Origin: a virus
Length of the DNA: 64,000 nt
Reading direction: 5' to 3' (one strand)
IMG/VR virus record: IMGVR_UViG_3300025154_000064
Location: 1-64,000 of that record
Under the pieces are notes generated by a model. That model searched no databases, was not told the origin of the DNA, and saw only the letters and a program-made list of their open reading frames with translations. This document shows, piece by piece, positions 1 to 6,596 of the stretch; the stretch's first letter is position 1; each line of letters opens with the position of its first letter. A program made the translations under genes and the position numbers.

Positions 1-21
1 TTTTTTTTTTTTTTTTTTTTT
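1..21. repeat. poly-T tract at window start
   Basis: The window opens with an uninterrupted run of about 21 T followed by AT-rich sequence. No gene reaches it. It may be a real homopolymer, or an artefact of a contig end; the sequence alone cannot decide. Confidence 0.6.
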
Positions 22-71
22 ATTATTACTATACTAGAAGAAACCATCAAATTTTCTTGCTGCAAAGTTGA

Positions 72-127
72 TCAATCGACACCGGCTTGAATTCAATTCA
101 AGGCTTTTTCCAGCCGGTGTCGATTGA
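72..127. repeat. 16-bp perfect inverted repeat
   Basis: TCAATCGACACCGGCT at 72-87 is exactly complementary to 112-127, with a 24-nt spacer holding an A/T-rich near-palindrome. It lies just past the last leftward gene (stop at 163), where a terminator is expected. No T-run follows on the leftward transcript, so it may instead be a processing site, a factor-dependent terminator or a protein-binding dyad. Confidence 0.65.
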
Positions 128-162
128 ACAGCAAAAACTAACTTTTCATCAAGCTTTGCCGC

Positions 163-351
163 CTACTTTCTATACACGTTAAGCCCCATAACGGCCGGGG
201 TGTCACCGAGCCGGACATTCCCCTCGGTCGAGGCGATAATGGTGGTCTTTCCGGTTTTCGACCGGCCAAAGTCGGCGGCCAGGTCAATGGTGACGGTCAT
301 AATGTTGCCGTTGATTGCGTATTTCACGCCTTTACCTACTGCTGTTTCCAT
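163..351 (-). CDS. small conserved-looking phage protein, 62 aa
   Basis: The protein starts METAVGKGVKY and contains a TGKTTIIASTEGN segment. The start at 351 is chosen because AAGGGAG lies 7 nt upstream; an in-frame ATG at 357 sits too close to that SD. It has the look of a small beta-rich protein. The GKT is not part of a full Walker A motif and nothing suggests an ATPase. It is the last gene of the leftward cluster. Function unknown. Confidence 0.6.
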   Translation of the reverse strand: METAVGKGVKYAINGNIMTVTIDLAADFGRSKTGKTTIIASTEGNVRLGDTPAVMGLNVYRK

Positions 352-370
352 GTTCATTCTCCCTTGTTGG

Positions 371-604
371 TTATACCGGTTTGTAGTAAGACGTTCCCTT
401 GCCGGCATTTCGGAACATGATATGTCCTTCCGGCATGGGACACGGCGAGACATTCGCCGTGTAACATGTGTTTCTCCAAATGCCGAGCCGGTGCTGCCAG
501 TCGGCGTCCTTGGTTTCGATGAAAATTTCCCCACGCGGGTTCATGACACGCTTTCCCTGCCATGTGTCCCAGATGTGAAATGTGTCCCATGATTGCTTTT
601 CCAC
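371..604 (-). CDS. small hypothetical protein, GTG start, 77 aa
   Basis: A GTG start at 604 has an ideal SD (AGGAGG, 6 nt away), which decides the start over the overlapping frame. The protein is rich in Trp and aromatic residues (WDTF, WDTWQGK, WQHRLGIW) with three Cys in its second half. It ends about 20 bp before the next leftward gene, so the two are probably co-transcribed. No family recognised. Confidence 0.6.
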   Translation of the reverse strand: MEKQSWDTFHIWDTWQGKRVMNPRGEIFIETKDADWQHRLGIWRNTCYTANVSPCPMPEGHIMFRNAGKGTSYYKPV

Positions 605-680
605 GGTTCACCTCCTATGGTTACTTTCTATGGTGCCAGTAAGCCGGTCAAGGGTTTGGCCGGCTTGCTTGAATCATAGA

Positions 681-815
681 CTATTTCCTTCCAGGAATTG
701 GTCGCGGCTTTACCAGCCGCAATTTCCCCTCAACCCGATGCAGGGAATTTTTCCGGGAAAGGATTGTTGAATACAGGTCCAGCTGCCAGCCTTCATTCTT
801 TGACTTTTCGCTCAT
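681..815 (-). CDS. very small hypothetical protein, 44 aa
   Basis: The ORF from ATG 815 is preceded by AAAGGAAAAGTC, a good SD at normal spacing. The product is basic (MSEKSKNEGWQLDLYS... ending RPIPGRK). The frame stays open upstream to 872 but has no better start. Orientation and spacing match the leftward cluster. Function unknown. Confidence 0.45.
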   Translation of the reverse strand: MSEKSKNEGWQLDLYSTILSRKNSLHRVEGKLRLVKPRPIPGRK

Positions 816-1046
816 GACTTTTCCTTTCGTGGTTTTCGAAGAAAATGATCCGGCCACGACAGCCGGTATCACCCTTGGGTAATTCTGTCCGGGCTCAATA
901 CCCAGCCTTGAGCCTTGCCTTGTGGAGTCGATACGGAAACGGCGGGTTTTTCTTCATATTTCCATCAAAACGCATAGCCGGGGCCGGAAGAAAGAGGATG
1001 AAATTCCGGGTAGTTTTCCAGCTGTGCGCTTTGGTGGGAATATGAG

Positions 1047-1068
1047 CCGGGAGGGGGTTTCCTCCCGG
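1047..1068. terminator. GC-rich hairpin after the NLTPH-like gene
   Basis: CCGGGAGG (1047-1054) pairs with CCTCCCGG (1061-1068) across a 6-nt loop, just downstream of the leftward gene ending at 1080. No U-run follows, so it could be a transcript-stabilising or weak termination hairpin. The 816-1046 stretch beyond it holds no gene I can support. Confidence 0.4.
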
Positions 1069-1079
1069 GTAATGGTGGG

Positions 1080-1436
1080 TTATTTCCTCAAAAATCTGGT
1101 CACGGCCACGATCTGGCCTTTTTCGTTTCGTATCGCACTTTTCCCTGTATCGGGTGCGATCACGTCCTGCCGGTTGGTCGCGGCGAAAACCATGCCGCTC
1201 ACCAGGACCAGCACGCCATTTTCCTCATCCGGCAGGCCGGTGACTTCGCCGGTTTCCACTTTTGCGGTTTCCACGTAAAAGGCGCCGATACTTTCCGGCT
1301 TCTGGATATAGACCTGTCCGGCCGGAATTTCCTCCACGGAAACCCGCGGGATGGTTCCAGATGGCGCGAAAGAAAGGTCGTTGCCGTCGCCCATGCGATA
1401 AACTATCGGATGGGGCGTGCAGTTTAAAATTTCCAT
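1080..1436 (-). CDS. phage protein of the NLTPH-type family, 118 aa
   Basis: The N-terminus MEILNCTPHPIVYR followed by a PSGTIPRVS segment, then ETGEVTGLP and a C-terminal IAPDTG...RNEKGQIVAVTRF, fits the widespread small phage/plasmid family whose members begin with a variant of 'NLTPH' and carry a GEVTGLP motif. The function of that family is unknown to me. The start at 1436 is set by AAAGGAGAAGTGTT upstream. The leader (1463-1496) can fold into an interrupted stem-loop. Confidence 0.75.
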   Translation of the reverse strand: MEILNCTPHPIVYRMGDGNDLSFAPSGTIPRVSVEEIPAGQVYIQKPESIGAFYVETAKVETGEVTGLPDEENGVLVLVSGMVFAATNRQDVIAPDTGKSAIRNEKGQIVAVTRFLRK

Positions 1437-1509
1437 AACACTTCTCCTTTGAGTTAAACGGTTACCAACAGGCAAGACTTTTCCTGCCAATTGGTAGCAA
1501 TTTAACAAA

Positions 1510-1541
1510 AGTGGCCGCCGGACAACTACACAGCGGCCACT
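1510..1541 (-). terminator. leftward terminator-like hairpin
   Basis: AGTGGCCGC (1510-1518) and GCGGCCACT (1533-1541) form a perfect 9-bp stem with a 14-nt loop. On the leftward transcript the stem is followed by TTTTGTT, so it resembles an intrinsic terminator. It separates the 1618 ORF from the gene ending at 1080. Confidence 0.6.
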
Positions 1542-1617
1542 CTAAATTTTCCAGTAGGATATTTTCCATCGATATTTTCCAAACGGAAACGTTATATGTA
1601 GGGCCAACATTTCAGGT

Positions 1618-1839
1618 TTAATGCCGTTCAGCGAAGTCCTTTAGCGCACGCGCCACCTTCACCTCACACCCGCCACTTAACAACCAGTACCGCGCAAACA
1701 CGCAACAGTACGGGCAGTCGGCCTTGATTCGGTTGGCCGGCAACAGCGCCGTCACCACCCCGACAAGCTTCAACCTATATCTGGCCCAAACGTCACCGTT
1801 CAGTATGTATCGGGAAAATACCCAATGCGAGTTATGCAC
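1618..1839 (-). CDS. possible small Cys-containing protein, 73 aa
   Basis: An open frame with plausible composition, including ADCPYCCVFARYW and a C-terminal VARALKDFAERH. The best start is GTG at 1839 with a poorly spaced GAGAGG about 9 nt upstream. A terminator-like hairpin lies just downstream, which supports a transcribed leftward gene. The start is uncertain and the call is tentative. Confidence 0.35.
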   Translation of the reverse strand: MHNSHWVFSRYILNGDVWARYRLKLVGVVTALLPANRIKADCPYCCVFARYWLLSGGCEVKVARALKDFAERH

Positions 1840-2031
1840 GTCGCAGTGCCTCTCATGCCTTGGCAGACTATCGGCTTACGAGTTGCCGGTGGGACTCAAG
1901 GGCGTTGCCGCCTTCCCCACCTGTCAAGCACACTGATGTCGCTCACCGTGTCAAGCGCTTGTTGTCTTTTACGATGCACTTGCAAGGCAAGAAATCATCA
2001 ACCGCTAAGTGCCAATCTTGCATGGCAGGGC

Positions 2032-2190
2032 CTATGGCAGTCGGATACCATAAGCTTTTGTGGACTTGATTGTTGCCGTCATCGCCTTTCGGCTCTGGGA
2101 TTTGATGCCAGAAGTACGCAGCAGCACGGTCATGGCATCAGTGGCCATGCTGCCGGTGGGTGTGACTAACCAGTGGTTACCGGGCACCAT
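2032..2190 (-). CDS. possible small hypothetical protein, 52 aa
   Basis: ATG at 2190 opens a 52-codon frame with coherent composition (MVPGNHWLVTPTGS... ending KAYGIRLP). No clear SD is visible. Around it (1840-2031 and 2191-2357) only tiny leftward frames of about 16-34 codons occur, some overlapping at GTGA-type junctions; none can be supported individually. Confidence 0.35.
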   Translation of the reverse strand: MVPGNHWLVTPTGSMATDAMTVLLRTSGIKSQSRKAMTATIKSTKAYGIRLP

Positions 2191-2299
2191 ATTGCGGCGG
2201 GTTAGGCCATAGTGCTGCCGGACCAGTTCGGCCAGTCGTCTTTGGTGTCGCGTATCGACCGGTGGAGTCGCCGCAAAGGGCGAGCAGGTCGGGCGATAC

Positions 2300-2409
2300 G
2301 TAACATGTTACAGGATAATATGTAACCGAAAACGGTAACATGCTATCCTTTAGCATGTTATTTAGATACCGGCGGCGACCAATAGCCCAAAACCGGTATT
2401 GATACCGGT
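2300..2409. promoter_or_regulatory. cluster of dyad operators
   Basis: Several exact dyads are packed together: palindrome GTAACATGTTAC at 2300-2311; TAACATGCTA (2336-2345) with its complement 2351-2360; ACCGGTAT at 2392-2399 with its complement 2402-2409. A near-perfect GTAACCG/CGGTAAC dyad lies at 2322-2339. The first two share a TAACATG half-site. The cluster lies where leftward and rightward transcription diverge, so an operator array for a switch regulator is the natural reading. It overlaps the 2358 ORF. Confidence 0.6.
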
Positions 2410-2498
2410 GTTGTCTCAAACGGTAGGTAAGGGCGGTTGAACAGCACGATTGAGCGAGTCCTGCAAATCCGGCAAAGCATTCGGGCTAATAACATCAT
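2358..2498 (-). CDS. possible leader peptide or small protein, 46 aa
   Basis: ATG at 2498 is preceded by AAAAGGAGTTC with an 11-nt spacing. The product would be MMLLARMLCRICRTRS... ending WSPPVSK. Its 3' half overlaps the palindrome cluster, which argues that the 3' part is regulatory DNA. Low confidence. Confidence 0.3.
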   Translation of the reverse strand: MMLLARMLCRICRTRSIVLFNRPYLPFETTPVSIPVLGYWSPPVSK

Positions 2499-2536
2499 TT
2501 TTTTTTGAACTCCTTTTTGGTTTGTCGTTTTTGTTG

Positions 2537-2669
2537 GCTTACACTCTATAGGGACGTTAAAAGCAGGTTTTTGTGGCATCGTAAAAACTTTTTTTTATTA
2601 GTTGTACCTAACAGCAAAAAACCGCTGCTTACACTATATAGGGACGCTAAAAAGGTCTTTTTGTGGCAT
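2537..2669 (+). repeat. 90-bp-spaced direct repeat with phage-promoter-like core
   Basis: Two copies of a motif close to CTTACACTATATAGGGACG occur, the first beginning at 2537 and the second at 2627. Each is followed at the same distance by TTTTTGTGGCAT (2568-2579 and 2658-2669). The ACACTATAGGGA-type core resembles promoters of T7/K11/SP6-class single-subunit RNA polymerases. No such polymerase gene is in the window. The repeats point rightward toward the regulator at 2826. Confidence 0.6.
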
Positions 2670-2741
2670 TTTTTTAAAAATATTTTATCGAATTTAAATA
2701 ATATGTTATAGCATATTTGTTAAAAATACGGATAAAACGTG

Positions 2742-2769
2742 TTGACTATGATTCAATTTTATATATAAG
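2742..2769 (+). promoter_or_regulatory. sigma70-like promoter for the 2826 regulator
   Basis: TTGACT at 2742-2747, a 16-bp spacer and TATAAG at 2764-2769 form a good housekeeping promoter about 55 bp before the regulator start. Confidence 0.6.
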
Positions 2770-2825
2770 GTAGCTCATACGGTATGTATTTTTTAACTAA
2801 CTCATTATTTGAAAGGGGATTAAAA

Positions 2826-3629
2826 ATGAAAAAAAGAATCAGTGAAGTATTAGCAATTTACAACGCACGCATGCAGCGGGCACGTCTATCGGACAATGAG
2901 AACATAGAGGCATACATGGATGCCATGAGTGAGGCATGGGTTCAGGTAGTTGAAACAAACTGCGATGTGCTTGACGCAATCCGGGAAAAGTTTGGTCTGG
3001 AAGATGATAAGTCGGCTTTTAGCCGATTTGTAAAGAGAATCACGAATAGCAAGAAAAAGCAGGAAACACGGTTAGCAAAACATGAGTGCCTTTCGATTGA
3101 TAGCACTTTTAGGAATACTAAAGGTGAAAGCTACACTATCGAAGGTGCCGACTATCGGCAAGAAAGAAATACCCACCATAATGAAGTGATAGAACATATT
3201 GAATCACTCTTGAAAGAATCTGACAAGCCGATTTTTGAAATGTATCACATCAAAGAATTAACACGATCTCAAATAGCAGGTATCACAGGCAAAGATAGAG
3301 AAACGATAACACGACGGTTAGCAGTGATAGCCACAAAAATCAATGGTTCGGGATTGCGTGACATTCTTGATAGCAAGTTGAGTGAGAATATCGGCGAGAT
3401 TACCGGCGCCAAACACCATACCGAACAAACCTACGATATGGACCCAAGCGAGTGCAAACGGATTGACGTTGCGGACCACAAGTCGGCGACGTTCAATCCA
3501 CCGAACGATGTATCCTATGCAAGCAAGCTAAGCATTACAGTACCCACTAAAAAACGTGATGTTGACGGTGTCAGTGTTTTAGGCGCTATCAGGTGCGCTG
3601 ATAACGGGTATCGCCGTATGGTTGAGTAA
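2826..3629 (+). CDS. sigma-region-4-like HTH regulator, 267 aa
   Basis: The middle of the protein (roughly residues 120-175) reads as an HTH of the sigma-70 region 4 type: a helix containing KPIFEMYHIKELTRSQIAGI, then TGKDRETITRRL. The N-terminal part has long polar helices; the C-terminal 90 residues are not recognised. The start at 2826 follows GAAAGGGGATTAAAA; an in-frame ATG at 2784 lacks an SD. It stands alone between a strong promoter and a terminator. It is likely a phage transcription activator, perhaps of late genes, but a true sigma factor is not shown. Confidence 0.65.
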   Translation: MKKRISEVLAIYNARMQRARLSDNENIEAYMDAMSEAWVQVVETNCDVLDAIREKFGLEDDKSAFSRFVKRITNSKKKQETRLAKHECLSIDSTFRNTKGESYTIEGADYRQERNTHHNEVIEHIESLLKESDKPIFEMYHIKELTRSQIAGITGKDRETITRRLAVIATKINGSGLRDILDSKLSENIGEITGAKHHTEQTYDMDPSECKRIDVADHKSATFNPPNDVSYASKLSITVPTKKRDVDGVSVLGAIRCADNGYRRMVE

Positions 3630-3648
3630 CTATCACTAACCAACCATT

Positions 3649-3686
3649 AAAAGCCCCTATGCCGTATGGTGTAGGGGCTTTTTTTG
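3649..3686 (+). terminator. strong intrinsic terminator
   Basis: AAAAGCCCCTA (3649-3659) pairs with TAGGGGCTTTT (3672-3682), followed by further T. It lies 20 bp after the regulator stop codon. The A-tract on the other side makes it potentially bidirectional. Confidence 0.9.
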
Positions 3687-3717
3687 TTTGTGCTATCTGA
3701 TTTAAGAACGATAATTC

Positions 3718-3816
3718 GGGTAATTATTCCCCACCAATAAAGCAAGCGGGGAATAATTACCCACATGTTGCAGTGTTGCAACACAGTCGCAAAAATGCGA
3801 CTATCCTTTAAGGATA
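3718..3816. repeat. set of three inverted repeats
   Basis: GGGTAATTATTCCCC at 3718-3732 is exactly complementary to 3748-3762. AGTCGCA (3785-3791) pairs with 3796-3802 across AAAA. TATCCTT at 3802-3808 pairs with 3810-3816. They sit in a non-coding stretch (3687-4265) and look like protein-binding dyads or structured RNA. No gene is supported here. Confidence 0.6.
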
Positions 3817-3901
3817 TATGTCCAAAAAGGATACACCACTTGACTCTGCGCGTGCCTATCGCGTGCTATCGTATATGATAGTTTACTGAGAGTCAAACAG
3901 G

Positions 3902-4078
3902 CTAACCGACAAACTAACCGACAAGGAGGAAACAAACAAGCCGAACGAACGAACGAACGAACGAACGAGACAAGCCAAGCCGACACGATACCGGATTATA
4001 CGCTATAATCCGGTATCGGCGAGCGTTTGAACCAGCTATAAGCCTGCTATCAGCCTGCTATCAAGTATCCCCCCCCCT
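3902..4078. repeat. tandem repeats and 15-bp inverted repeat in a non-coding stretch
   Basis: CTAACCGACAA occurs twice near 3902-3924. Six perfect CGAA units fill 3942-3965. A 15-bp perfect inverted repeat covers 3986-4000 and 4004-4018 with a 3-nt loop. AGCCTGCTATC is repeated in tandem near 4041-4062, followed by a C homopolymer of about 8. This density of short repeats in about 180 bp is unlike the rest of the window. Confidence 0.7.
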
Positions 4079-4171
4079 CACTTTATCTTGACACCCACCC
4101 ACCCGCTTTATGGGGAACGGGTGGTAGCCGCATTTTTTTTTCAGGTTTTTCGGAATAAAGCTTTTTTTAAA

Positions 4172-4201
4172 ATTATTCGAAAAAAAAGATAAAATTATCT
4201 T
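4172..4201. promoter_or_regulatory. AAGATAA-N2-TTATCTT palindrome, copy 1
   Basis: AAGATAA at 4186-4192 and TTATCTT at 4195-4201 form a perfect dyad preceded by AAAATTATTC. The same arrangement recurs at 17749-17768. This copy precedes the first gene of the 4.2 kb rightward block. Confidence 0.6.
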
Positions 4202-4265
4202 GCGCTATCTATAAAAATGAATTATGTCGAACAAAAGTGTCTTTTTCTTATTCGGAGTGCCGGCC

Positions 4266-4439
4266 ATGGACTGGTTCAACCTTGAAACGTTCACCATAAT
4301 CGCCTCATTGATATCGGCCATAGGCGCCGTGACACTTCCGGTCCTGATCCGCCTTTACCCTGGCGCCAGATGGCTGAAGGCGATTTATGCCATAGGCCGG
4401 GTTATCCTGCCCATTTTAACGAGGAAGAAACCTAAATGA
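4266..4439 (+). CDS. small membrane protein, 57 aa
   Basis: The protein has a hydrophobic segment at about residues 8-27 (TIIASLISAIGAVTLPVLI), a second moderately hydrophobic stretch near 38-52, and a basic tail RKKPK. The start at 4266 is chosen because CGGAG lies 8 nt upstream; the in-frame ATG at 4224 has no SD. It overlaps the next gene by ATGA. A holin-like or membrane-anchoring role is possible, but neither is shown. Confidence 0.6.
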   Translation: MDWFNLETFTIIASLISAIGAVTLPVLIRLYPGARWLKAIYAIGRVILPILTRKKPK

Positions 4440-4750
4440 CTGGCCCGACATTCAAACTGGTTTTTGATGCTCCTGTCAAGGCAAAGCGTCCTCGTAAGAA
4501 CCGAAACTGTTCTGGGCTCGAGAAGGACCACATTATCGTTAGGGCCTTCAAGGTTTATTATCTATTCAGAGAATGTGGTTATGTGACTACGCGGGATTTA
4601 ATGAAACACACCGGGGTTAACATGGTCACTGCGCAGCAATATTTAACAGCGCTTTTAAAGGCCGGTTTTACACGTAAGCTCGCAGGCCGGCGCCGTGGGC
4701 GAGACCTTGAAAAATACGTTCTTGTGAGGAAGCCTATCGATGATCTGTGA
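4436..4750 (+). CDS. putative winged-helix DNA-binding protein, 104 aa
   Basis: A basic N-terminus (KAKRPRKNRN) is followed by an HTH-like arrangement: YVTTRDLMKHTGVNMVTAQQ, then LTALLKAGFTRKLAGRRRGRD. This resembles winged-helix repressors and phage regulators. Possible roles are small terminase or late regulator. Translation is coupled to the upstream gene through an ATGA overlap. Confidence 0.55.
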   Translation: MTGPTFKLVFDAPVKAKRPRKNRNCSGLEKDHIIVRAFKVYYLFRECGYVTTRDLMKHTGVNMVTAQQYLTALLKAGFTRKLAGRRRGRDLEKYVLVRKPIDDL

Positions 4751-5006
4751 AGAGAAAGAGATCGCCGGCACACTGTACCGGTACCATCCTGACGAAGATA
4801 GCCCGATGTTTACCGCGAGTTGGATAGTCACGCTGGACGGCGAGATCAAAGCGTTTATGTGCATCAAGCCGGACAGGGCTTTTGCATTTGCCTTTGGTAG
4901 CTGGGTAAATAGTTACCCGGGAAAGCTGAAGCTGACCACGGCGACAAAGTCGGTAAAGAAAGTCATGAAACAATTTGGGTTTGTGGAGATGGAAAGGTGC
5001 CGTTAA
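4740..5006 (+). CDS. paralogous small phage protein A, 88 aa
   Basis: The protein is clearly related to the 86-aa product at 6336-6596. Shared positions include the N-terminal GTL.RYHP, the central SWI..., the AW or SW aromatic pair, and the C-terminal FGFVE(M/L)E. The two copies are 1.3 kb apart in the same strand and operon, so this is a local duplication. No known domain is recognised. Confidence 0.65.
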   Translation: MICEEKEIAGTLYRYHPDEDSPMFTASWIVTLDGEIKAFMCIKPDRAFAFAFGSWVNSYPGKLKLTTATKSVKKVMKQFGFVEMERCR

Positions 5007-5560
5007 ACAGGCAATTTGTTGGTGAGTTCCAGATATCAAAGGGTAACGTGGAAAACGTTACTGTTAATCTATGGGACGCTGTAAGAAAGTGCAAGGGGTC
5101 GAGTTGTGTTCTTGCTGATAGATGTGCTTACGCTGATTCAAAAAAAGATCCTGTAGAGGTTGAGCATTTACCATGCAGGGTTGAGCGAAGATATCTTGTT
5201 CTTGCTCTTGAACCGTATATAGAATTGGTAAAAGTTGTTAATGATCAGAGTCTTATGAACTTCATCGGACTGCACCTGGTGCCGTTATATCTGGATCTGT
5301 GCCAGCTTAAGATGGAGAAGATGAAGATAAAGAGCATAACCTATATAGACAAGAAGGGCGAAAAGAAAATTGATCCGCTTTTTGATGAGGTACGGAAGAC
5401 GCATAGGGAGATAATGTCCCTGTGCAAAGCTTTTGGACTTAATGACTTAGCGAAAAAAGCCGGCTTCTTGAGACTGGGGGGCCGTGGTTCGGTCATTGAC
5501 CCAGAGCTTCAGATGGACGGTGATGGTGACGCTTACGAAGAGATGGCTAAGGGGGGATAA
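4997..5560 (+). CDS. Cys-motif protein, possible small terminase, 187 aa
   Basis: A GTG start at 4997 overlaps the previous gene and has GGAGATGGAAAG upstream. The N-terminal half carries four Cys (CKGSSCVLADRC plus a later C near LPCRVERRY) that could bind metal. The C-terminal half is helical, and REIMSLCKAFGLNDLAKKAG resembles the C-terminal helix of phage small terminases. That role is inference only; the gene lies 7.7 kb from the large terminase. Confidence 0.5.
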   Translation: MPLNRQFVGEFQISKGNVENVTVNLWDAVRKCKGSSCVLADRCAYADSKKDPVEVEHLPCRVERRYLVLALEPYIELVKVVNDQSLMNFIGLHLVPLYLDLCQLKMEKMKIKSITYIDKKGEKKIDPLFDEVRKTHREIMSLCKAFGLNDLAKKAGFLRLGGRGSVIDPELQMDGDGDAYEEMAKGG

Positions 5561-5997
5561 TGGCTACTTGGTTGAATGGGAATGCTGGTGTGTATCGGGT
5601 AGAGAATTTGGATGGTAACGTGGTTGACGTGCTGCCCGGGGGCACGGTTGAGTCGACGAGCGATTTGTCTGGGGATGGTTTCACGAATTCTGATAGCGGT
5701 GTTGTTTATTCCGGCAGTGCTGTGAATGTATCCGGTTTGGCTGCTGACTGGGTTTTCCCAAGGGTTGGAAATTATTTTGATAGCCTGCAGTTTAACCCTG
5801 GCGCAATATCTGACAGATTGATTGTGCGGGATGGTTCTGCAACGGGTGATATTATTTTTGACTCGAAGGCATCGCTTGATGGTACGCCAATGGCAAGAGC
5901 CTTTGGCGGACAATTTTTTAAACCCTATATTAAACTTTCTGAGTGTGTCCTTTCTGCTGGTTACCTGGTAATTTTTATTATCGATAGGAGTAAATAA
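5560..5997 (+). CDS. putative structural protein, 145 aa
   Basis: A beta-rich protein with WLNGNAGVYRVENLDGN at the N-terminus and RLIVRDGSATGDIIFDSKA in the middle. It has no signal peptide. It overlaps the previous stop by one base (TAATG). Composition and position suggest a capsid or tail decoration subunit. Function unknown. Confidence 0.55.
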   Translation: MATWLNGNAGVYRVENLDGNVVDVLPGGTVESTSDLSGDGFTNSDSGVVYSGSAVNVSGLAADWVFPRVGNYFDSLQFNPGAISDRLIVRDGSATGDIIFDSKASLDGTPMARAFGGQFFKPYIKLSECVLSAGYLVIFIIDRSK

Positions 5998-6000
5998 TAA

Positions 6001-6210
6001 TTGCGAGAGTGCAAAGGCCCCGAGAATTGTGAACGATGCCCGATACCAGGGGCCTATTGTAAGGTAACAATACAGGCAAACAGATATGTCGAGGAGAGGC
6101 GTTGCAGCTACGAGTGGGCCCTGGAGCAAGTAAAGAGACGGTGCGCGGAGGATCAGTGGGAGAAAACACAGACACTGCGCGGTTCATTGAAGAGTCGAGA
6201 AAGCGGTTGA
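6001..6210 (+). CDS. Cys-rich small protein, TTG start, 69 aa
   Basis: The protein begins MRECKGPENCERCPIPGAYC with six Cys in the first 35 residues, a likely zinc or iron-sulfur site. TTG at 6001 follows GGAG with 10 nt spacing. The Cys cluster is reminiscent of CKGSSC...C in the 4997 product, but the folds need not be the same. The downstream part is helical and charged. Confidence 0.55.
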   Translation: MRECKGPENCERCPIPGAYCKVTIQANRYVEERRCSYEWALEQVKRRCAEDQWEKTQTLRGSLKSRESG

Positions 6211-6317
6211 ACCAGGCGATGGAGCGGATAAAAGAGATCAACCGGGCCCATGAAGAAGCTGGAAAGTCAAAATTAAAGTTTCGACGTGGCGCTAACTGCC
6301 TTGCGAGAGGGAATTAA
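6156..6317 (+). CDS. small coiled protein, GTG start, 53 aa
   Basis: GTG at 6156 has GGAGG only 5 nt upstream and lies inside the 3' end of the previous gene, in another frame. The product is highly charged and helical (RFIEESRKRLNQAMERIKEI) with a basic tail. The SD supports translation, but function is unknown. Confidence 0.45.
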   Translation: MGENTDTARFIEESRKRLNQAMERIKEINRAHEEAGKSKLKFRRGANCLARGN

Positions 6318-6335
6318 AAATGAGGATGCCCTTCG

Positions 6336-6596
6336 ATGATAGTTGAGGAGAAAATCACTGGAACTCTTTGCAGGTATCATCCCGGTTCTAAAGATCCAAA
6401 ATATACAGTATCGTGGATTCTGACGGATGATAATGAGATCAAGGGATTCATGATGTCAGAAATTGCGAGAGGCTTTGGTGTTGAGTTTGCCGCTTGGGTT
6501 CAGCAACAAAGGAAGCCCCTGCGAGTCATGACGGCAGTAAGAAGCGTTGCAACAATGGCAAAAAGATTCGGGTTTGTTGAATTGGAGAAGAAATGA
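6336..6596 (+). CDS. paralogous small phage protein B, 86 aa
   Basis: Paralogue of the product at 4740-5006, with the same length class and the shared GTL.RYHP start, SWIL, FAAWV and C-terminal RFGFVELE. Divergence between the copies is substantial, so the duplication is not recent. It overlaps the next gene by ATGA. Confidence 0.65.
   Translation: MIVEEKITGTLCRYHPGSKDPKYTVSWILTDDNEIKGFMMSEIARGFGVEFAAWVQQQRKPLRVMTAVRSVATMAKRFGFVELEKK

Noticed and set aside
2537-2669. A T7-like RNA polymerase gene serving the promoter-like repeats
   Set aside because: No protein in the window has the size or motifs of a single-subunit RNA polymerase.
3801-3986. 61-codon minus-strand frame containing the CGAA tract
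   Set aside because: It consists largely of repeat-derived codons, covers several dyads and has no plausible SD.
3718-4062. CRISPR array in the repeat-rich stretch
   Set aside because: Repeats are short, of several different kinds and not regularly spaced with unique spacers.
5533-6129. 198-codon minus-strand frame
   Set aside because: It lies opposite well-supported rightward genes, has no SD and shows low-complexity shadow composition.
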